64,000 bases of DNA. Source: Paenibacillus rhizosphaerae (GTDB taxonomy: Bacteria > Bacillota > Bacilli > Paenibacillales > Paenibacillaceae). The position numbers and the translations under genes are program-made. Positions 1 to 7,795 of this stretch are shown here, piece by piece. The notes beneath the pieces are model-generated. The model was not told the DNA's origin and did not search any database. It saw only the letters and a program-made list of their open reading frames with translations. The stretch covers positions 992,001 to 1,056,000 of the forward strand of contig NZ_JACHXJ010000001.1 of assembly GCF_014192015.1 (NCBI RefSeq). Reading direction: 5' to 3'. Every line of letters begins with the position of its first letter. The first letter of the stretch is position 1.

Positions 1-855
1 CATGACGATCTGGTTCGGATGGATCGGGGCTTCCCGTTCGAAAATGCTGACGATCATGATTTGACCGCTGATTTTCGTCGATTGAATCGCTTGGTTTAAG
101 ACAGCCGGGACGCCCGTAACTTCATAAGCAACGTCCGCGCCGCCTTCGGTGAGGCGATGGATTTCTTGGACGACGTCCACGTCTGCAGGGTTGAGCGCGA
201 CGGCCCCCAGTTCCTGCGCCTTGCTCCGCCGCTCAGGCGATAATTCCACGGCGTAGATTTCCGCAGCCCCCGACGCTTTCAGCGCTTCGATGACAAGCAG
301 GCCGATCGGCCCCGCCCCGAATACGACCGCGCGGTCGCCCACCTTGAAGCGGCTGGAACGGACGGCGTACAGCGCAACCGCCGACGGCTCGACCAAAGCG
401 CCCTGCTCGTAAGAGACGCTGTCCGGAATAGGGTGAACCATATGCTCATCGGCCGCCACGTATTCGGAGAAGCCTCCCCCGCCGCCGGCGAGTCCCAGGA
501 AGCCCATTTTTTCGCAAAGGTTATATTTTCCCTGCTTACAGGCGGTACATTGTCCGCAGGCGAACACGGGCTCCACGACGACCCGGTCTCCGGCTTGGAA
601 GCGGGTCACGCCTTCGCCGATTTCCACAACCTGGCCGGAAAATTCATGTCCCATCACGACCGGGGCTTTCTCACTGGTTAATGGGTGAGGCGCCCCCTCC
701 GGAATGAATATCGGTCCGGCGGCGTATTCATGCAGGTCGCTTCCGCAAATGCCGCACCATTCCACCTTGATTTTGACTTTACCTTGGAGGGCCGAAGGCT
801 CCTCAATTGTTTCCACGCGCAAATCTTTCACGCCATGCCATCTCAATGCTTGCAT
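1..855 (-). CDS. Zinc-dependent alcohol/2,3-butanediol (sorbitol-type) dehydrogenase, 3' end cut by window edge
   Basis: Medium-chain dehydrogenase of the zinc alcohol/polyol family; 285 codons are visible and the reading frame is still open at base 1, so the C-terminus lies outside. Seen: an N-terminal GroES-like domain with the catalytic zinc motif CGICGSDLHEY, the GHEFSG motif, a structural-zinc Cys cluster (CGQCTACKQGKYNLC) and a Rossmann segment with VFGAGPIGLL. These fit butanediol or sorbitol/threonine dehydrogenases, which oxidise secondary alcohols with NAD+; the exact substrate cannot be read. The ATG at 853-855 follows a GGGAG ribosome site. It is divergent from the LacI-type regulator at 1180, and a perfect GGAAACGTTTCC palindrome lies just upstream, so I infer control by that regulator. 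Confidence 0.9.
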   Translation of the reverse strand, partial: MQALRWHGVKDLRVETIEEPSALQGKVKIKVEWCGICGSDLHEYAAGPIFIPEGAPHPLTSEKAPVVMGHEFSGQVVEIGEGVTRFQAGDRVVVEPVFACGQCTACKQGKYNLCEKMGFLGLAGGGGGFSEYVAADEHMVHPIPDSVSYEQGALVEPSAVALYAVRSSRFKVGDRAVVFGAGPIGLLVIEALKASGAAEIYAVELSPERRSKAQELGAVALNPADVDVVQEIHRLTEGGADVAYEVTGVPAVLNQAIQSTKISGQIMIVSIFEREAPIHPNQIVM

Positions 856-914
856 GAATCCGTCATCTCCCTATCAGGCAGTAAATAATATGGTGAGTAA
901 TATATCGAAAAATA

Positions 915-926
915 GGAAACGTTTCC
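915..926. promoter_or_regulatory. LacI-family operator, dehydrogenase promoter
   Basis: Perfect 12-bp palindrome GGAAACGTTTCC with the central CG typical of LacI/GalR-family operators. It shares ATAGGAAACG and TTCCGA with the site at 1146. It could also act as a CcpA cre-like site, but the pair flanking a lacI-type gene favours the local regulator. Confidence 0.6.
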
Positions 927-933
927 GATCCAT

Positions 934-962
934 ATGATGTCACATTCCATTCGGTGTGTCAA
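934..962 (-). promoter_or_regulatory. Candidate sigma-A promoter of the dehydrogenase gene
   Basis: On the minus strand TTGACA (962-957) and CATCAT (939-934) are separated by 17 bases. The -10 match is poor. The start point would fall next to the palindrome at 915-926. Confidence 0.4.
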
Positions 963-1105
963 ATCATTTTTTAGGGCTATGGCAGGCGTTTTTAACCTTG
1001 GTGCGAATGGAAGATTAATATGTCCATGTATAGGAGAGAGCTGAGTTTATGTCGTGATTGCAGCGTCTGGCGGCTAAGCTGAGGCGTGGGTACGGCGGGG
1101 TATGT

Positions 1106-1111
1106 TATAAT
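1106..1111 (+). promoter_or_regulatory. -10 element of the LacI-family gene
   Basis: TATAAT about 70 bases before the start codon, with no good -35 hexamer at the expected distance. Apart from this, the two operators and the minus-strand promoter, I see nothing else in the 324-base gap 856-1179. Confidence 0.45.
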
Positions 1112-1145
1112 ATAGACTGAAAAAGAAAAAAATGTCTTCCGGATA

Positions 1146-1157
1146 GGAAACGATTCC
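1146..1157. promoter_or_regulatory. LacI-family operator in the leader of the regulator gene
   Basis: GGAAACGATTCC, one base from the palindrome at 915-926, placed downstream of the -10 element and before the ribosome site. The position suits autorepression by a roadblock. Confidence 0.55.
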
Positions 1158-1179
1158 GAAGTGAGAGGGATTAATTCGC

Positions 1180-2205
1180 ATGTCCAACAAGAAAAAGGTG
1201 ACCATCGAGGACGTCGCCAAGCAGGCGGGCGTCGGCATCGCCACCGTGTCCAGGGCGCTCAATAACAGCGGGGGAATCAGCGAAAAGACGAAGGCAAGAA
1301 TTATGCAGGTGATCGATGAAATGGGCTTTGTCCCCAACACGTCGGCCCAAAGCCTGAAAATTCGCCAAACCCGCCAGATCGCGCTCGCCGTGCCGGATAT
1401 CCGCAACGCGATCATTCCAGATATCGCCTGGTCGGTAGAGCAGGCCGCCAAGCAGCATGGATACCGGGTGGTGCAGATTAATACGCTTGGCAACGCCCGC
1501 CTGGAGCTGGAGACGCTGCGGGAGATCAAGAAGCTTCATGTGGACGGCCTCGTCCTGATGCCGCTGGCGTATCCCAAGCCGCTGGAAAGCCTGATCAACC
1601 AGGCCGGCATCCCGGTATCCGTCATCAATTACGGCAAGAAGCTCAGCCGAGAGCTGAAGGCGGATATCGTAGGGCTCGCCCGCCAGGAAGGAAGGCTGGT
1701 CATGGAGCATCTGCTTCAGATCGGACGGACTAGGATTGCCTATGCAGGCGCGCCCAAGGATAAAATTGAAGAACGGTACTTGGCATACGAACAGTCGCTT
1801 AGGCATGTCGATGCTTCGCTGGTTTATTTCGGGGAAGATTTTTCCTTTGAGACCGGACGCCAGGCGGCCGACTATTTTTACAGCCTGAAAAGTATGCCGG
1901 ACGCGATCTACGCCGTCAACGACATGGTGGCGATCGGGATCGTCAACCGCTTCAAGGAGCTTGGTATCCGGGTACCGCAGGATGTGGCGGTGGTCGGTAT
2001 CGACAACAACTTGTGGGCGACCGTAACCACTCCGCAAATCAGCTCGGTGTCCATCATGGGCAGCGAAGTCGGCCGGCTGGCGGCAGAGCTGCTGCTGAAG
2101 CGGATCCAGTCGAACAATCCGCCGGATTATGAGCGGGTGGAGTTTGAGCCGCGTCTCATCGTAAGGGAATCCAGCGTTTCAATGACGCAGTATTCGAATA
2201 AATAA
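1180..2205 (+). CDS. LacI family transcriptional regulator
   Basis: Complete 341-residue LacI/GalR repressor. The N-terminal helix-turn-helix (about residues 7-28, TIEDVAKQAGVGIATVSRAL) and hinge helix are followed by a periplasmic-binding-protein-like effector domain from about residue 65 to 335, including the VGIDNN and TTPQISSV segments normal for the family. A GAGAGGG ribosome site precedes the ATG. It is divergent from the dehydrogenase, and two near-identical operators lie in the shared gap, so it probably represses both itself and the dehydrogenase. The effector is unknown; a sugar or polyol is the family norm. Confidence 0.93.
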   Translation: MSNKKKVTIEDVAKQAGVGIATVSRALNNSGGISEKTKARIMQVIDEMGFVPNTSAQSLKIRQTRQIALAVPDIRNAIIPDIAWSVEQAAKQHGYRVVQINTLGNARLELETLREIKKLHVDGLVLMPLAYPKPLESLINQAGIPVSVINYGKKLSRELKADIVGLARQEGRLVMEHLLQIGRTRIAYAGAPKDKIEERYLAYEQSLRHVDASLVYFGEDFSFETGRQAADYFYSLKSMPDAIYAVNDMVAIGIVNRFKELGIRVPQDVAVVGIDNNLWATVTTPQISSVSIMGSEVGRLAAELLLKRIQSNNPPDYERVEFEPRLIVRESSVSMTQYSNK

Positions 2206-2244
2206 CATAAGGAAATGCTTCGGCATACATGGGAAGGGGACAGG

Positions 2245-3309
2245 ATGATGAACGAAGAAATTGGCGCACCGGGTTGGGACGCCATCGACCAGGAGCTTGA
2301 GAGATTATACGGCAGACAGGAGCCGAAGCATTACGGAACACTTATTTCATATGCGCTCGGCGGCCAGGACCCGCTTGACGGGATCAGTGCCTACAAGGCA
2401 GAATCGCCGATCCCGCATTGGCATTTCATCACGTACGGTTTCTCGGAATTGTATGAAAAAGAGTCGGAGGACCAAGAGGTCAGCGGATTTGGCTTTGAGC
2501 TGACATTCCGGCTGCAGCGGGATGCCGACGAGGAGGAGCCGCCGGCGTGGGCATTGAACCTGCTGCAAAATATGGGCAGGTACGTGTTTGGCAGCGGAAA
2601 TGTGTTCCGTCCGGGCGATTATCTGGATGCCAACGGGCCGATCTGCCTCGGAGCCGACACGCAGCTGACGGCGTTGGCTTTTGCCGAAGATCCGGAGCTG
2701 CCCGCGATCCAGACGCCGAATGGCCAGGTCGAGTTTTTGGAGATGACCGGCATTACGGGAGATGAGCTCGAAGCTATGCAAACCTGGAATACGCTCGGCG
2801 TTCTCGCGGCAGCCGAGGAGCATATTCCCCATTACATAACGGATTTAACCCGCGGCTCCCTGCTGCGCATTCCACCCGTGGCGGAGAAAATCAGGCAGGG
2901 CGCGGAAACGGAAGGATCCAGCACCGGATTTTTGTTCGTGGATCAGCTGGCCTGGGAACCGGGAAAAAGCGGCTGGTTCAGCAAATCGCCTTCCATCGTA
3001 AAAATGGGAGCCAAGCAGGCCGGAATTATTGCCAAGCTGCTGCTTGGCCGGATTTTAAAGGGCCGCTCGCTCACGCTCGTCGGACCTGACACCCGCGTCG
3101 TCTTTGAGCCCGGACAGAAGCCGGAGCTGAAAGCCAAAGAAGGTGAAGTGCGAATTACCCTGGACGATCAAGCCGCATCTGAGCTGAGCCGTTCGCTGGC
3201 TCCAAAAGAAAGTGTCGTTCCGCTGCCTTCTGTGAAGGGAGCCGCCATCCAGATCGTGAAGACGCAGATCAAGGACAGTGAAGGCAATGTGGTCAAAGTT
3301 ATCGGTTAA
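2245..3309 (+). CDS. Suppressor-of-fused (SUFU) domain protein
   Basis: About 355 residues starting at ATG 2245 (or 2248) behind GGAAGGGGACAGG; an in-frame ATG at 2215 lacks a ribosome site. The first half matches the SUFU domain pattern: HYG...LGGxDPLDGIS, PHWHFITYGFSELY, GFGFELTFRL and LLQNMGRYVF, then a region with P-A-I-xTPNGxxEFLE. The last third (SKSPSIVKMGAKQAG onward) is a basic, less conserved extension. Bacterial SUFU proteins are known mainly from polymorphic-toxin immunity loci, and their biochemical role is largely undefined. The following gene overlaps its 3' end. No toxin gene is visible beside it, so an immunity role is only inference. Confidence 0.85.
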   Translation: MMNEEIGAPGWDAIDQELERLYGRQEPKHYGTLISYALGGQDPLDGISAYKAESPIPHWHFITYGFSELYEKESEDQEVSGFGFELTFRLQRDADEEEPPAWALNLLQNMGRYVFGSGNVFRPGDYLDANGPICLGADTQLTALAFAEDPELPAIQTPNGQVEFLEMTGITGDELEAMQTWNTLGVLAAAEEHIPHYITDLTRGSLLRIPPVAEKIRQGAETEGSSTGFLFVDQLAWEPGKSGWFSKSPSIVKMGAKQAGIIAKLLLGRILKGRSLTLVGPDTRVVFEPGQKPELKAKEGEVRITLDDQAASELSRSLAPKESVVPLPSVKGAAIQIVKTQIKDSEGNVVKVIG

Positions 3310-4474
3310 GCAGGGCCCCGCCCGCGAGGGGCTTGTTTATAATATTAGAAAGTATAAACTCCAGAGCGATTGCTTCCTACACATTGAACCGCTGCTTGCG
3401 CGGCTGGAGGAGAAGCACCGTTCGAATCCGGACCGGCTGCTTGGATGGGTCTCTCAGTATACTTCATCCTTCCGGGAATGGGCGGAGGAGCATTTTTTGG
3501 TCCGTTATTTTGAGCGGGCCGGGACTTTCGGGCAAGACTGGAGGCGTAAAGATGCGGCGGACGGGGCTGTTGTGAATGAGGAAGAGCTGGACTTTTTCGT
3601 CTACGCCGCGCTGAAGGTCGGCCGCCGGGAGCCTGAGCTCCGGGCGCGCTACTTGGATCTAGCCGTCGAGCTGGGCTCGGAGAAGGCGGCTGGCTATATA
3701 AAGAACGGCAGCGGGCGCTTCCGGCACCGGTTCGAAGGCACGGCGATTAAAGCAGCCGCCAACGACGTTACGGAAACGATCGACATCCACCTGTATGCGG
3801 AGGAAGAGGCCGCCTACCGGGAAGGGCTGGCGTATATAACGGGGCTGCTCTCGGAGGGGTTTCCCAAAGAGTACCAACTAAACCTGAAGAGCCCAGGAAA
3901 AGACAAGCATTATCTGCCGCTGAATAAGCTGGCTAAATCGCAGCTGCACCGTTTTTTTGCCGGCGCGCTCCGCTATCCCGGGCTGCACCCGCTGATTGCC
4001 GAGTACGCCGGCGCAGCCATGGAGGAATTCGCTTGGTATCAAGATGTGGACCCGGGGGAGAAGTCGGTCATGCCGGGAACCTATGCCGTTCTGGGATTGG
4101 GTCTCCTGAGCACGGAATATTTTCCGCTGCTGCGACGGTACATGGAAATGGTTGATACGGAGCACCAATCCGCACAGGACGGATACGCCGAAGCTTTTAT
4201 CGAAGCTCAAGGGCTGACTCCAGACCTAATGCCGTGCCTTGTTACGATTCTGCTCGGAGGAAGCGATTTGGCCAAGCCGGTGAAATCCTTCCTTATCGAT
4301 ACACCGGAACTGGCGGAGGCCCTGCTGATGGAGCTGGAGTCCAAAGAGGATTATCAGCGTGAAACGGTGCTGTACCGGATTTTTGGGACCCGTACCAAGC
4401 TGGCGCAGTCAGCCAAAAAAGAGCCTTCTCCGATGAAAGAAAAGCTGGAGCGGATGCTGGCATGGTATGCGTGA
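3278..4474 (+). CDS. DUF6138-like protein of unknown function, uncertain 5' end
   Basis: Up to 398 residues from GTG 3278; ATG 3287 is also possible. Both starts lie inside the SUFU gene. The protein is soluble, without signal peptide or membrane segment, rich in aromatic and charged helices (for example FREWAEEHFLVRYFERAG and a closing MKEKLERMLAWYA). From memory it resembles DUF6138 proteins, which have no assigned function. The first about 35 codons run through a GC hairpin and a 37-base dispersed repeat (3342-3378), so the residues around RKYKLQSDCF are probably non-native. The true start was either downstream or was lost to the repeat. No good ATG start is present after the repeat. Expression together with the SUFU gene is plausible. 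Confidence 0.7.
   Translation: MKAMWSKLSVKQGPAREGLVYNIRKYKLQSDCFLHIEPLLARLEEKHRSNPDRLLGWVSQYTSSFREWAEEHFLVRYFERAGTFGQDWRRKDAADGAVVNEEELDFFVYAALKVGRREPELRARYLDLAVELGSEKAAGYIKNGSGRFRHRFEGTAIKAAANDVTETIDIHLYAEEEAAYREGLAYITGLLSEGFPKEYQLNLKSPGKDKHYLPLNKLAKSQLHRFFAGALRYPGLHPLIAEYAGAAMEEFAWYQDVDPGEKSVMPGTYAVLGLGLLSTEYFPLLRRYMEMVDTEHQSAQDGYAEAFIEAQGLTPDLMPCLVTILLGGSDLAKPVKSFLIDTPELAEALLMELESKEDYQRETVLYRIFGTRTKLAQSAKKEPSPMKEKLERMLAWYA
3315..3332 (+). terminator. GC hairpin after the SUFU gene
   Basis: GCCCC (3315-3319) and GGGGC (3328-3332) form a short stem followed by TTGTTTAT. It is weak as a terminator. Its presence argues that this stretch was once intergenic. Confidence 0.35.
3342..3378. repeat. 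Dispersed repeat, copy A (inside the 5' end of a gene)
   Basis: 34 of 37 bases match the stretch 11852-11888; the shared core includes ATAAACTCCAGAGC and ATTGCTTCCT. In this copy the flanking inverted repeat is degraded. No transposase or other gene is linked to either copy. Confidence 0.7.
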
Positions 4475-4513
4475 GCGCCGGCTCCGATAGACAAGAGGAG
4501 GAGAAGGAGAAGA

Positions 4514-4615
4514 ATGCACAAGGTAACGGTTCAGGAGCTGGCCGGTTCTGAACGGGACGTTTGGGACGAAGTTCAGCAGCTGCGGGCTAACGGCAGCAAG
4601 GGATACGATTCTTAG
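4514..4615 (+). CDS. Small or truncated ORF, 33 codons
   Basis: ATG 4514 follows the purine-rich stretch AGGAGGAGAAGGAGAAGA, a very strong ribosome-site context 39 bases after the preceding gene. The 33-residue product (begins MHKVTVQELAGSERDVWDEV, ends GSKGYDS) is charged, soluble and matches nothing I recognise. The sequence reads like the start of a longer protein that has been cut short, so it may be a gene remnant in the SUFU/DUF6138 cluster rather than a functional small protein. Confidence 0.4.
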   Translation: MHKVTVQELAGSERDVWDEVQQLRANGSKGYDS

Positions 4616-4845
4616 GGATTTGGATCGGTTCTCCGTTCCAGCACGGCAGCCTGATCAAGAACAATCCATTGGTTCACATCGTCATATCCCTTCACAACGG
4701 CTTGAACGACGTGGACCGGATACATCCATGTCGGCTGCAAGTGCCCATGCCGGGTTCCGGGCAATCTTTGAAATATTCCTTTTGTCTCACCTTCTCGTAT
4801 CTCTTCGGTCGGCAATCGCAGATCCATAGAGGCATGACGCTTCAT
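4612..4845 (-). CDS. Hypothetical protein, 77 residues
   Basis: Possible small gene starting 10 bases after the MORN-protein stop on the same strand, so it could be translationally coupled to it. The predicted product has no signal or membrane segment; its C-terminal half (MYPVHVVQAVVKG, NQWIVLDQAAVLE) has the alternating pattern of beta strands. The ribosome site is weak, and its stop overlaps the stop of the opposing 33-codon ORF. I do not recognise a family; it may be a remnant or chance ORF. Confidence 0.3.
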   Translation of the reverse strand: MKRHASMDLRLPTEEIREGETKGIFQRLPGTRHGHLQPTWMYPVHVVQAVVKGYDDVNQWIVLDQAAVLERRTDPNP

Positions 4846-4854
4846 CGGCCATCA

Positions 4855-5586
4855 TTATTTAAGAGGAACCTGCCCAGCCAACCGCTCGAATTGCTCCAAA
4901 TGCGGGTTCAGCTTTGGCTGTATACTTTGCAAATATTTGAGGCTGGCCTCGTTTAGGCGCTGCTCTGCCGCCGTATCCGCAGGGAAGACGGAGTAGCTCT
5001 TATGGATTTTGCCGCTGCGGTACTCCGCGCTAAACAGGCTGCCGCTTTTCAACGACGCTTTGAGATGGCCGGCGCTTCCCATAATGACGAGCTGTTCCTG
5101 CGGCGACTTGTACGCGAAGTAGAAATCCGGATCGGCCAGAGCATGAATGACATCATAACCGCTCGTCTGCACGCCGCTGCTGAAAGCACCCGTTTGGATT
5201 TCATTCGATCGGACCGCACCATCTTCCTGAATGACCTTGTGGATCAGGGTGCCGGTACCGTGCATCCGGTCCCGCTTCCACTCCCCGTTATATACGACTT
5301 TATGGCTTTCCCCGTCGGCAGTGTATTCGTTGACATACTTCCCTTTCCCTTCGCGTTCACCATTCACGAACTCTCCGGAGTACTGCTTGCTGTCGCTCCA
5401 CTTCATGGTTCCCCGGCCGTTAGGCTTGCCTCCGCTGACTTCGCCGTAGTAGGAAATTGTATCCGAAATTTGCAGCCACTCTTTGGCAACCGCCGCATGT
5501 GCGGGAGAAAGGACAGGCAATATGGCCGCAGCTGACAATGCAGCGCTCAGGGCCAGGGATACGGATAGACTTTTGAGTTTGATCAA
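4855..5586 (-). CDS. Secreted MORN-repeat protein
   Basis: About 243 residues from the TTG at 5586, chosen because AAAGGA lies at the right distance; an upstream in-frame TTG at 5607 is possible. A typical signal peptide (basic start, then SVSLALSAALSAAAILPVL, cleavage near AHA) is followed by two to three MORN repeats (YYGEVSGGKPNGRGTMKW, YSGEFVNGEREGKGKY, YNGEWKRDRMHGTGTL at about residues 45-120). The C-terminal half has no repeats. MORN repeats form extended beta-sheet scaffolds, and the bacterial secreted forms have no settled function. It is a single gene, perhaps with the small ORF downstream. Confidence 0.8.
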   Translation of the reverse strand: MIKLKSLSVSLALSAALSAAAILPVLSPAHAAVAKEWLQISDTISYYGEVSGGKPNGRGTMKWSDSKQYSGEFVNGEREGKGKYVNEYTADGESHKVVYNGEWKRDRMHGTGTLIHKVIQEDGAVRSNEIQTGAFSSGVQTSGYDVIHALADPDFYFAYKSPQEQLVIMGSAGHLKASLKSGSLFSAEYRSGKIHKSYSVFPADTAAEQRLNEASLKYLQSIQPKLNPHLEQFERLAGQVPLK

Positions 5587-5716
5587 TTCAATACATCCTT
5601 TCAACAAGTCATGTTATGATCGCTCACGGTTTATAGGCAATGCCTGGACAACATTACGTGAGAAACGTTTTATTGGATGAGAGGCCTTATAAGGTTCTTT
5701 ATATGGTTTAGACCGA

Positions 5717-5917
5717 TTAGACCGCATATTTAAACGTGCAAGCATCGCGAACATAAAATTCGCTGCCGATTTTCACGATGTAATCTGTGATTTGAACGAT
5801 CTTTCCGCTGCCGATCATCTCCTGGCCTAAAAAAACGGCAACAGGCGTCTGCTCAATCATGGCGGTATGGAAGTGAATCGGGGAAGTCAGCGGCTGCATA
5901 AATCTTCTGCTTTTCAT
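5717..5917 (-). CDS. Conserved-looking small protein, 66 residues
   Basis: ATG 5917 sits behind a strong GAAGAGGTGA ribosome site. The basic N-terminus is followed by a beta-rich body (TPVAVFLGQEMIGSG, IVQITDYIVKIG, YVRDACTFKYAV), which looks like a small SH3-like barrel of the kind seen in Bacillus sporulation and regulatory peptides. I cannot name the family. No partner gene is close on the same strand. Confidence 0.65.
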   Translation of the reverse strand: MKSRRFMQPLTSPIHFHTAMIEQTPVAVFLGQEMIGSGKIVQITDYIVKIGSEFYVRDACTFKYAV

Positions 5918-6027
5918 TGCATTTCACCTCTTCCTGTAATTTTACCAAATTTCAGCAAGGAATGGTGTATACAAAACCGTTCAAACAGCCTCAGATTGTC
6001 GATGTTCCGGATTGTGAAGAAACTAAA

Positions 6028-6060
6028 CGACCGTTCCCGGTGTATACCGAAAAACGGTCG
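6028..6060 (-). terminator. Terminator of the VOC-sigma-DinB operon
   Basis: Inverted repeat CGACCGTT (6028-6035) / AACGGTCG (6053-6060), followed on the minus strand by a T-rich tail (TTTAGTTTCTTC). It lies just past the DinB stop. Confidence 0.55.
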
Positions 6061-6084
6061 CAGCTTCGTATCCGGTTTTTCGAA

Positions 6085-6594
6085 TCAGGTAAAAAGTCCG
6101 CCTAAACGGTCATCGGCTGGGGGCGGGCAGCCCAGTTGTCTTGCCATCGATACGATTTGACCTTTGTGGTGAAATTCATGAGTCTGCGTATGAGTTAACA
6201 GCAGCAGAGGAGTAGGAGCATTCGGGTAACCCTGCCAACTCTCGTCCTGCTGAATCGGTTCATACCAGCGATCGCGATACTCGTAAATGAACCGCTGGAC
6301 GAGTTCATCCGCTTCCGTAAATCGTTCACGGACGTACTTCACATCGGCACGCTCAATGTCGTTTGCGGAAATATTCCTATGCTCGTTGATCCTCATAAAC
6401 GCGAAAGACCCCAACCACCACTGATAGCAGTCAACGACATGAAGATGGGTTCGAATGATCGTTCCACGCCCAAATTCGGGAAGGGGTTGATGCAACATTG
6501 GAGGAGGCAGCTCTTCCAAAAACGCAAACATGTGTTGTCTAACGGATCTGACCCAATCGTATTGTTGCTTCAGCATTTCGAGCAAAGCAATCAC
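6085..6594 (-). CDS. DinB family protein (putative metal-dependent enzyme)
   Basis: 169 residues if it starts at GTG 6594, which overlaps the sigma-factor stop; a TTG at 6585 or ATG at 6576 is better spaced from GAGGGG. It has the four-helix DinB/YfiT fold pattern. The metal-binding histidines are visible: H50/H52 in RTHLHVVDCYQWW and H139/H143 in HTQTHEFHHKGQ. Many members bind divalent metal and act as thiol-dependent transferases or damage-response proteins; the reaction here is unknown. It is the last gene of a tightly overlapping operon with an ECF sigma factor and a VOC protein, so it may be co-produced with the sigma factor. Confidence 0.88.
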   Translation of the reverse strand: MIALLEMLKQQYDWVRSVRQHMFAFLEELPPPMLHQPLPEFGRGTIIRTHLHVVDCYQWWLGSFAFMRINEHRNISANDIERADVKYVRERFTEADELVQRFIYEYRDRWYEPIQQDESWQGYPNAPTPLLLLTHTQTHEFHHKGQIVSMARQLGCPPPADDRLGGLFT

Positions 6595-7373
6595 CCCTCG
6601 GATTTCGATGGATACTTTTCATCTGGCCATTTCAGCTTCTCTGTGATTGTCAATACATTGCCGTCCGGGTCGATGATCGTAAAATAAAGCGTATTGCCGC
6701 GCAGCTCAATCCGGTCGACCACAGCGCCATCATCAATCATCGTCTGATACGAGCGGAATATCGCATAGGGGTCCGCACGGCGAAAACCTTCGACCATCGC
6801 TTCGAACACCTCGATGCTGAGACCGCCACGCGGAACTGAAAGCATGGAATCATCCCAATATTCGGGATGGCTTTCAACCGCCTTTTTCAGCCTCGTCCTC
6901 GCCCGCTTCAGAGCCGCCTTCACCGAACCCTCGGATTGTCCGAACAGCCTTCCCGTTTCCTTCGCGGTAAAGTGAAATACGTCGATCAGCAAAATCAGAA
7001 CGACCTGTTTGGGTTCGAGCCGATCGGACAACAGTTCGAGCGCCTCGCGCACATCCCACTTACTCCATTCATCATAGGAACCAATGATGTGCTCTTCGAG
7101 CTGTCCGGCCTTCGGCTCCGATTTGCGGCTGCGGCACATGTCGATCCAAGCGTTGGCGGCAATTCGAAACAAAAATGGCTTCGTTATTTCTCTCTTCGGG
7201 AACCGGATATGCCAACGATAAGCTTTAATCAGCGACTCCTGCAGCAAATCGTCCGCATCCCACGCCGAACCGGCCTTAGCCAGACAATATCGTTTCAGAT
7301 CGCTTTGCAGCGGAAGCGTCATCTCCGCAAATATCTCGAATCCTGCGTCTGTTAAGTGATTTCCCTGCGTCAC
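6591..7373 (-). CDS. ECF-type RNA polymerase sigma factor with C-terminal extension
   Basis: 260 residues, GTG start at 7373. Sigma region 2 lies at about residues 20-90 (DADDLLQESLIKAYRW, ITKPFLFRIAANAWIDMCRS) and region 4 at about 110-165 (LEPKQVVLILLIDVFHFTAKETGRLFG, SVKAALKRARTRLKK). A further 85-residue extension ends in a beta-rich segment (IELRGNTLYFTIIDPDGNVLTI). ECF factors with C-terminal extensions often regulate themselves through it instead of an anti-sigma factor. None of the neighbours is a membrane anti-sigma. Its start overlaps the VOC stop and its stop overlaps the DinB start, so all three are translationally coupled. Confidence 0.88.
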   Translation of the reverse strand: MTQGNHLTDAGFEIFAEMTLPLQSDLKRYCLAKAGSAWDADDLLQESLIKAYRWHIRFPKREITKPFLFRIAANAWIDMCRSRKSEPKAGQLEEHIIGSYDEWSKWDVREALELLSDRLEPKQVVLILLIDVFHFTAKETGRLFGQSEGSVKAALKRARTRLKKAVESHPEYWDDSMLSVPRGGLSIEVFEAMVEGFRRADPYAIFRSYQTMIDDGAVVDRIELRGNTLYFTIIDPDGNVLTITEKLKWPDEKYPSKSEG

Positions 7374-7795
7374 TATTGCTGCTTCCTCATATTATTCTTG
7401 TGAGTAAAATACGGCGTTTGCCCCGTCTCTTCCACAATATCAACGGGATTTCCGTCCAGATCGAATGCTTTGAAAAACCTGTACCCATCCTCTTCGTGGA
7501 TTTCGCTTAATTCCGCTCCCTTCGCCTTAAGCTGGCTATACGAATGGTCAATATCGTACGATGTGAAATTGAAGTAAGGCATCATATCTTTACCGGTATC
7601 AAATTGGACAGGCTGCGGTTTCTCCACTTTCCATAATAAAACTAAGGTTTGGCCGTTAGGGAACGCGAGCCCGACTCGCTCATCGGTCTTTTCAATCGTC
7701 TCCAGATCGAACATTCGAACGTACCATTCCTCCGAACGTGTAATGTCGGTCACCGGAATAAAAATGCCGGATACATATGCGATGATTTTTTCCAT
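7373..7795 (-). CDS. VOC (glyoxalase/bleomycin-resistance) family protein
   Basis: About 140 residues from ATG 7795, preceded by AAAGGAGAG; an in-frame ATG at 7828 lacks a ribosome site. One VOC domain: YVSGIFIPVTDITRSEEWYVRMF opens it and GYRFFKAFDLDGNPVDIVEE closes it, with the usual DPDGN-like turn and Glu metal-ligand position. Such proteins can be lyases, dioxygenases or drug-binding proteins; nothing here fixes which. It is the first gene of the VOC-sigma-DinB operon, sharing TAGTG with the sigma-factor start. Confidence 0.88.
   Translation of the reverse strand: MEKIIAYVSGIFIPVTDITRSEEWYVRMFDLETIEKTDERVGLAFPNGQTLVLLWKVEKPQPVQFDTGKDMMPYFNFTSYDIDHSYSQLKAKGAELSEIHEEDGYRFFKAFDLDGNPVDIVEETGQTPYFTHKNNMRKQQ

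Noticed and set aside
1171..2037. 288-codon minus-strand ORF opposite the LacI gene
   Set aside because: Antisense shadow of a clear LacI-family gene in GC-biased codons; no ribosome site or recognisable domain.
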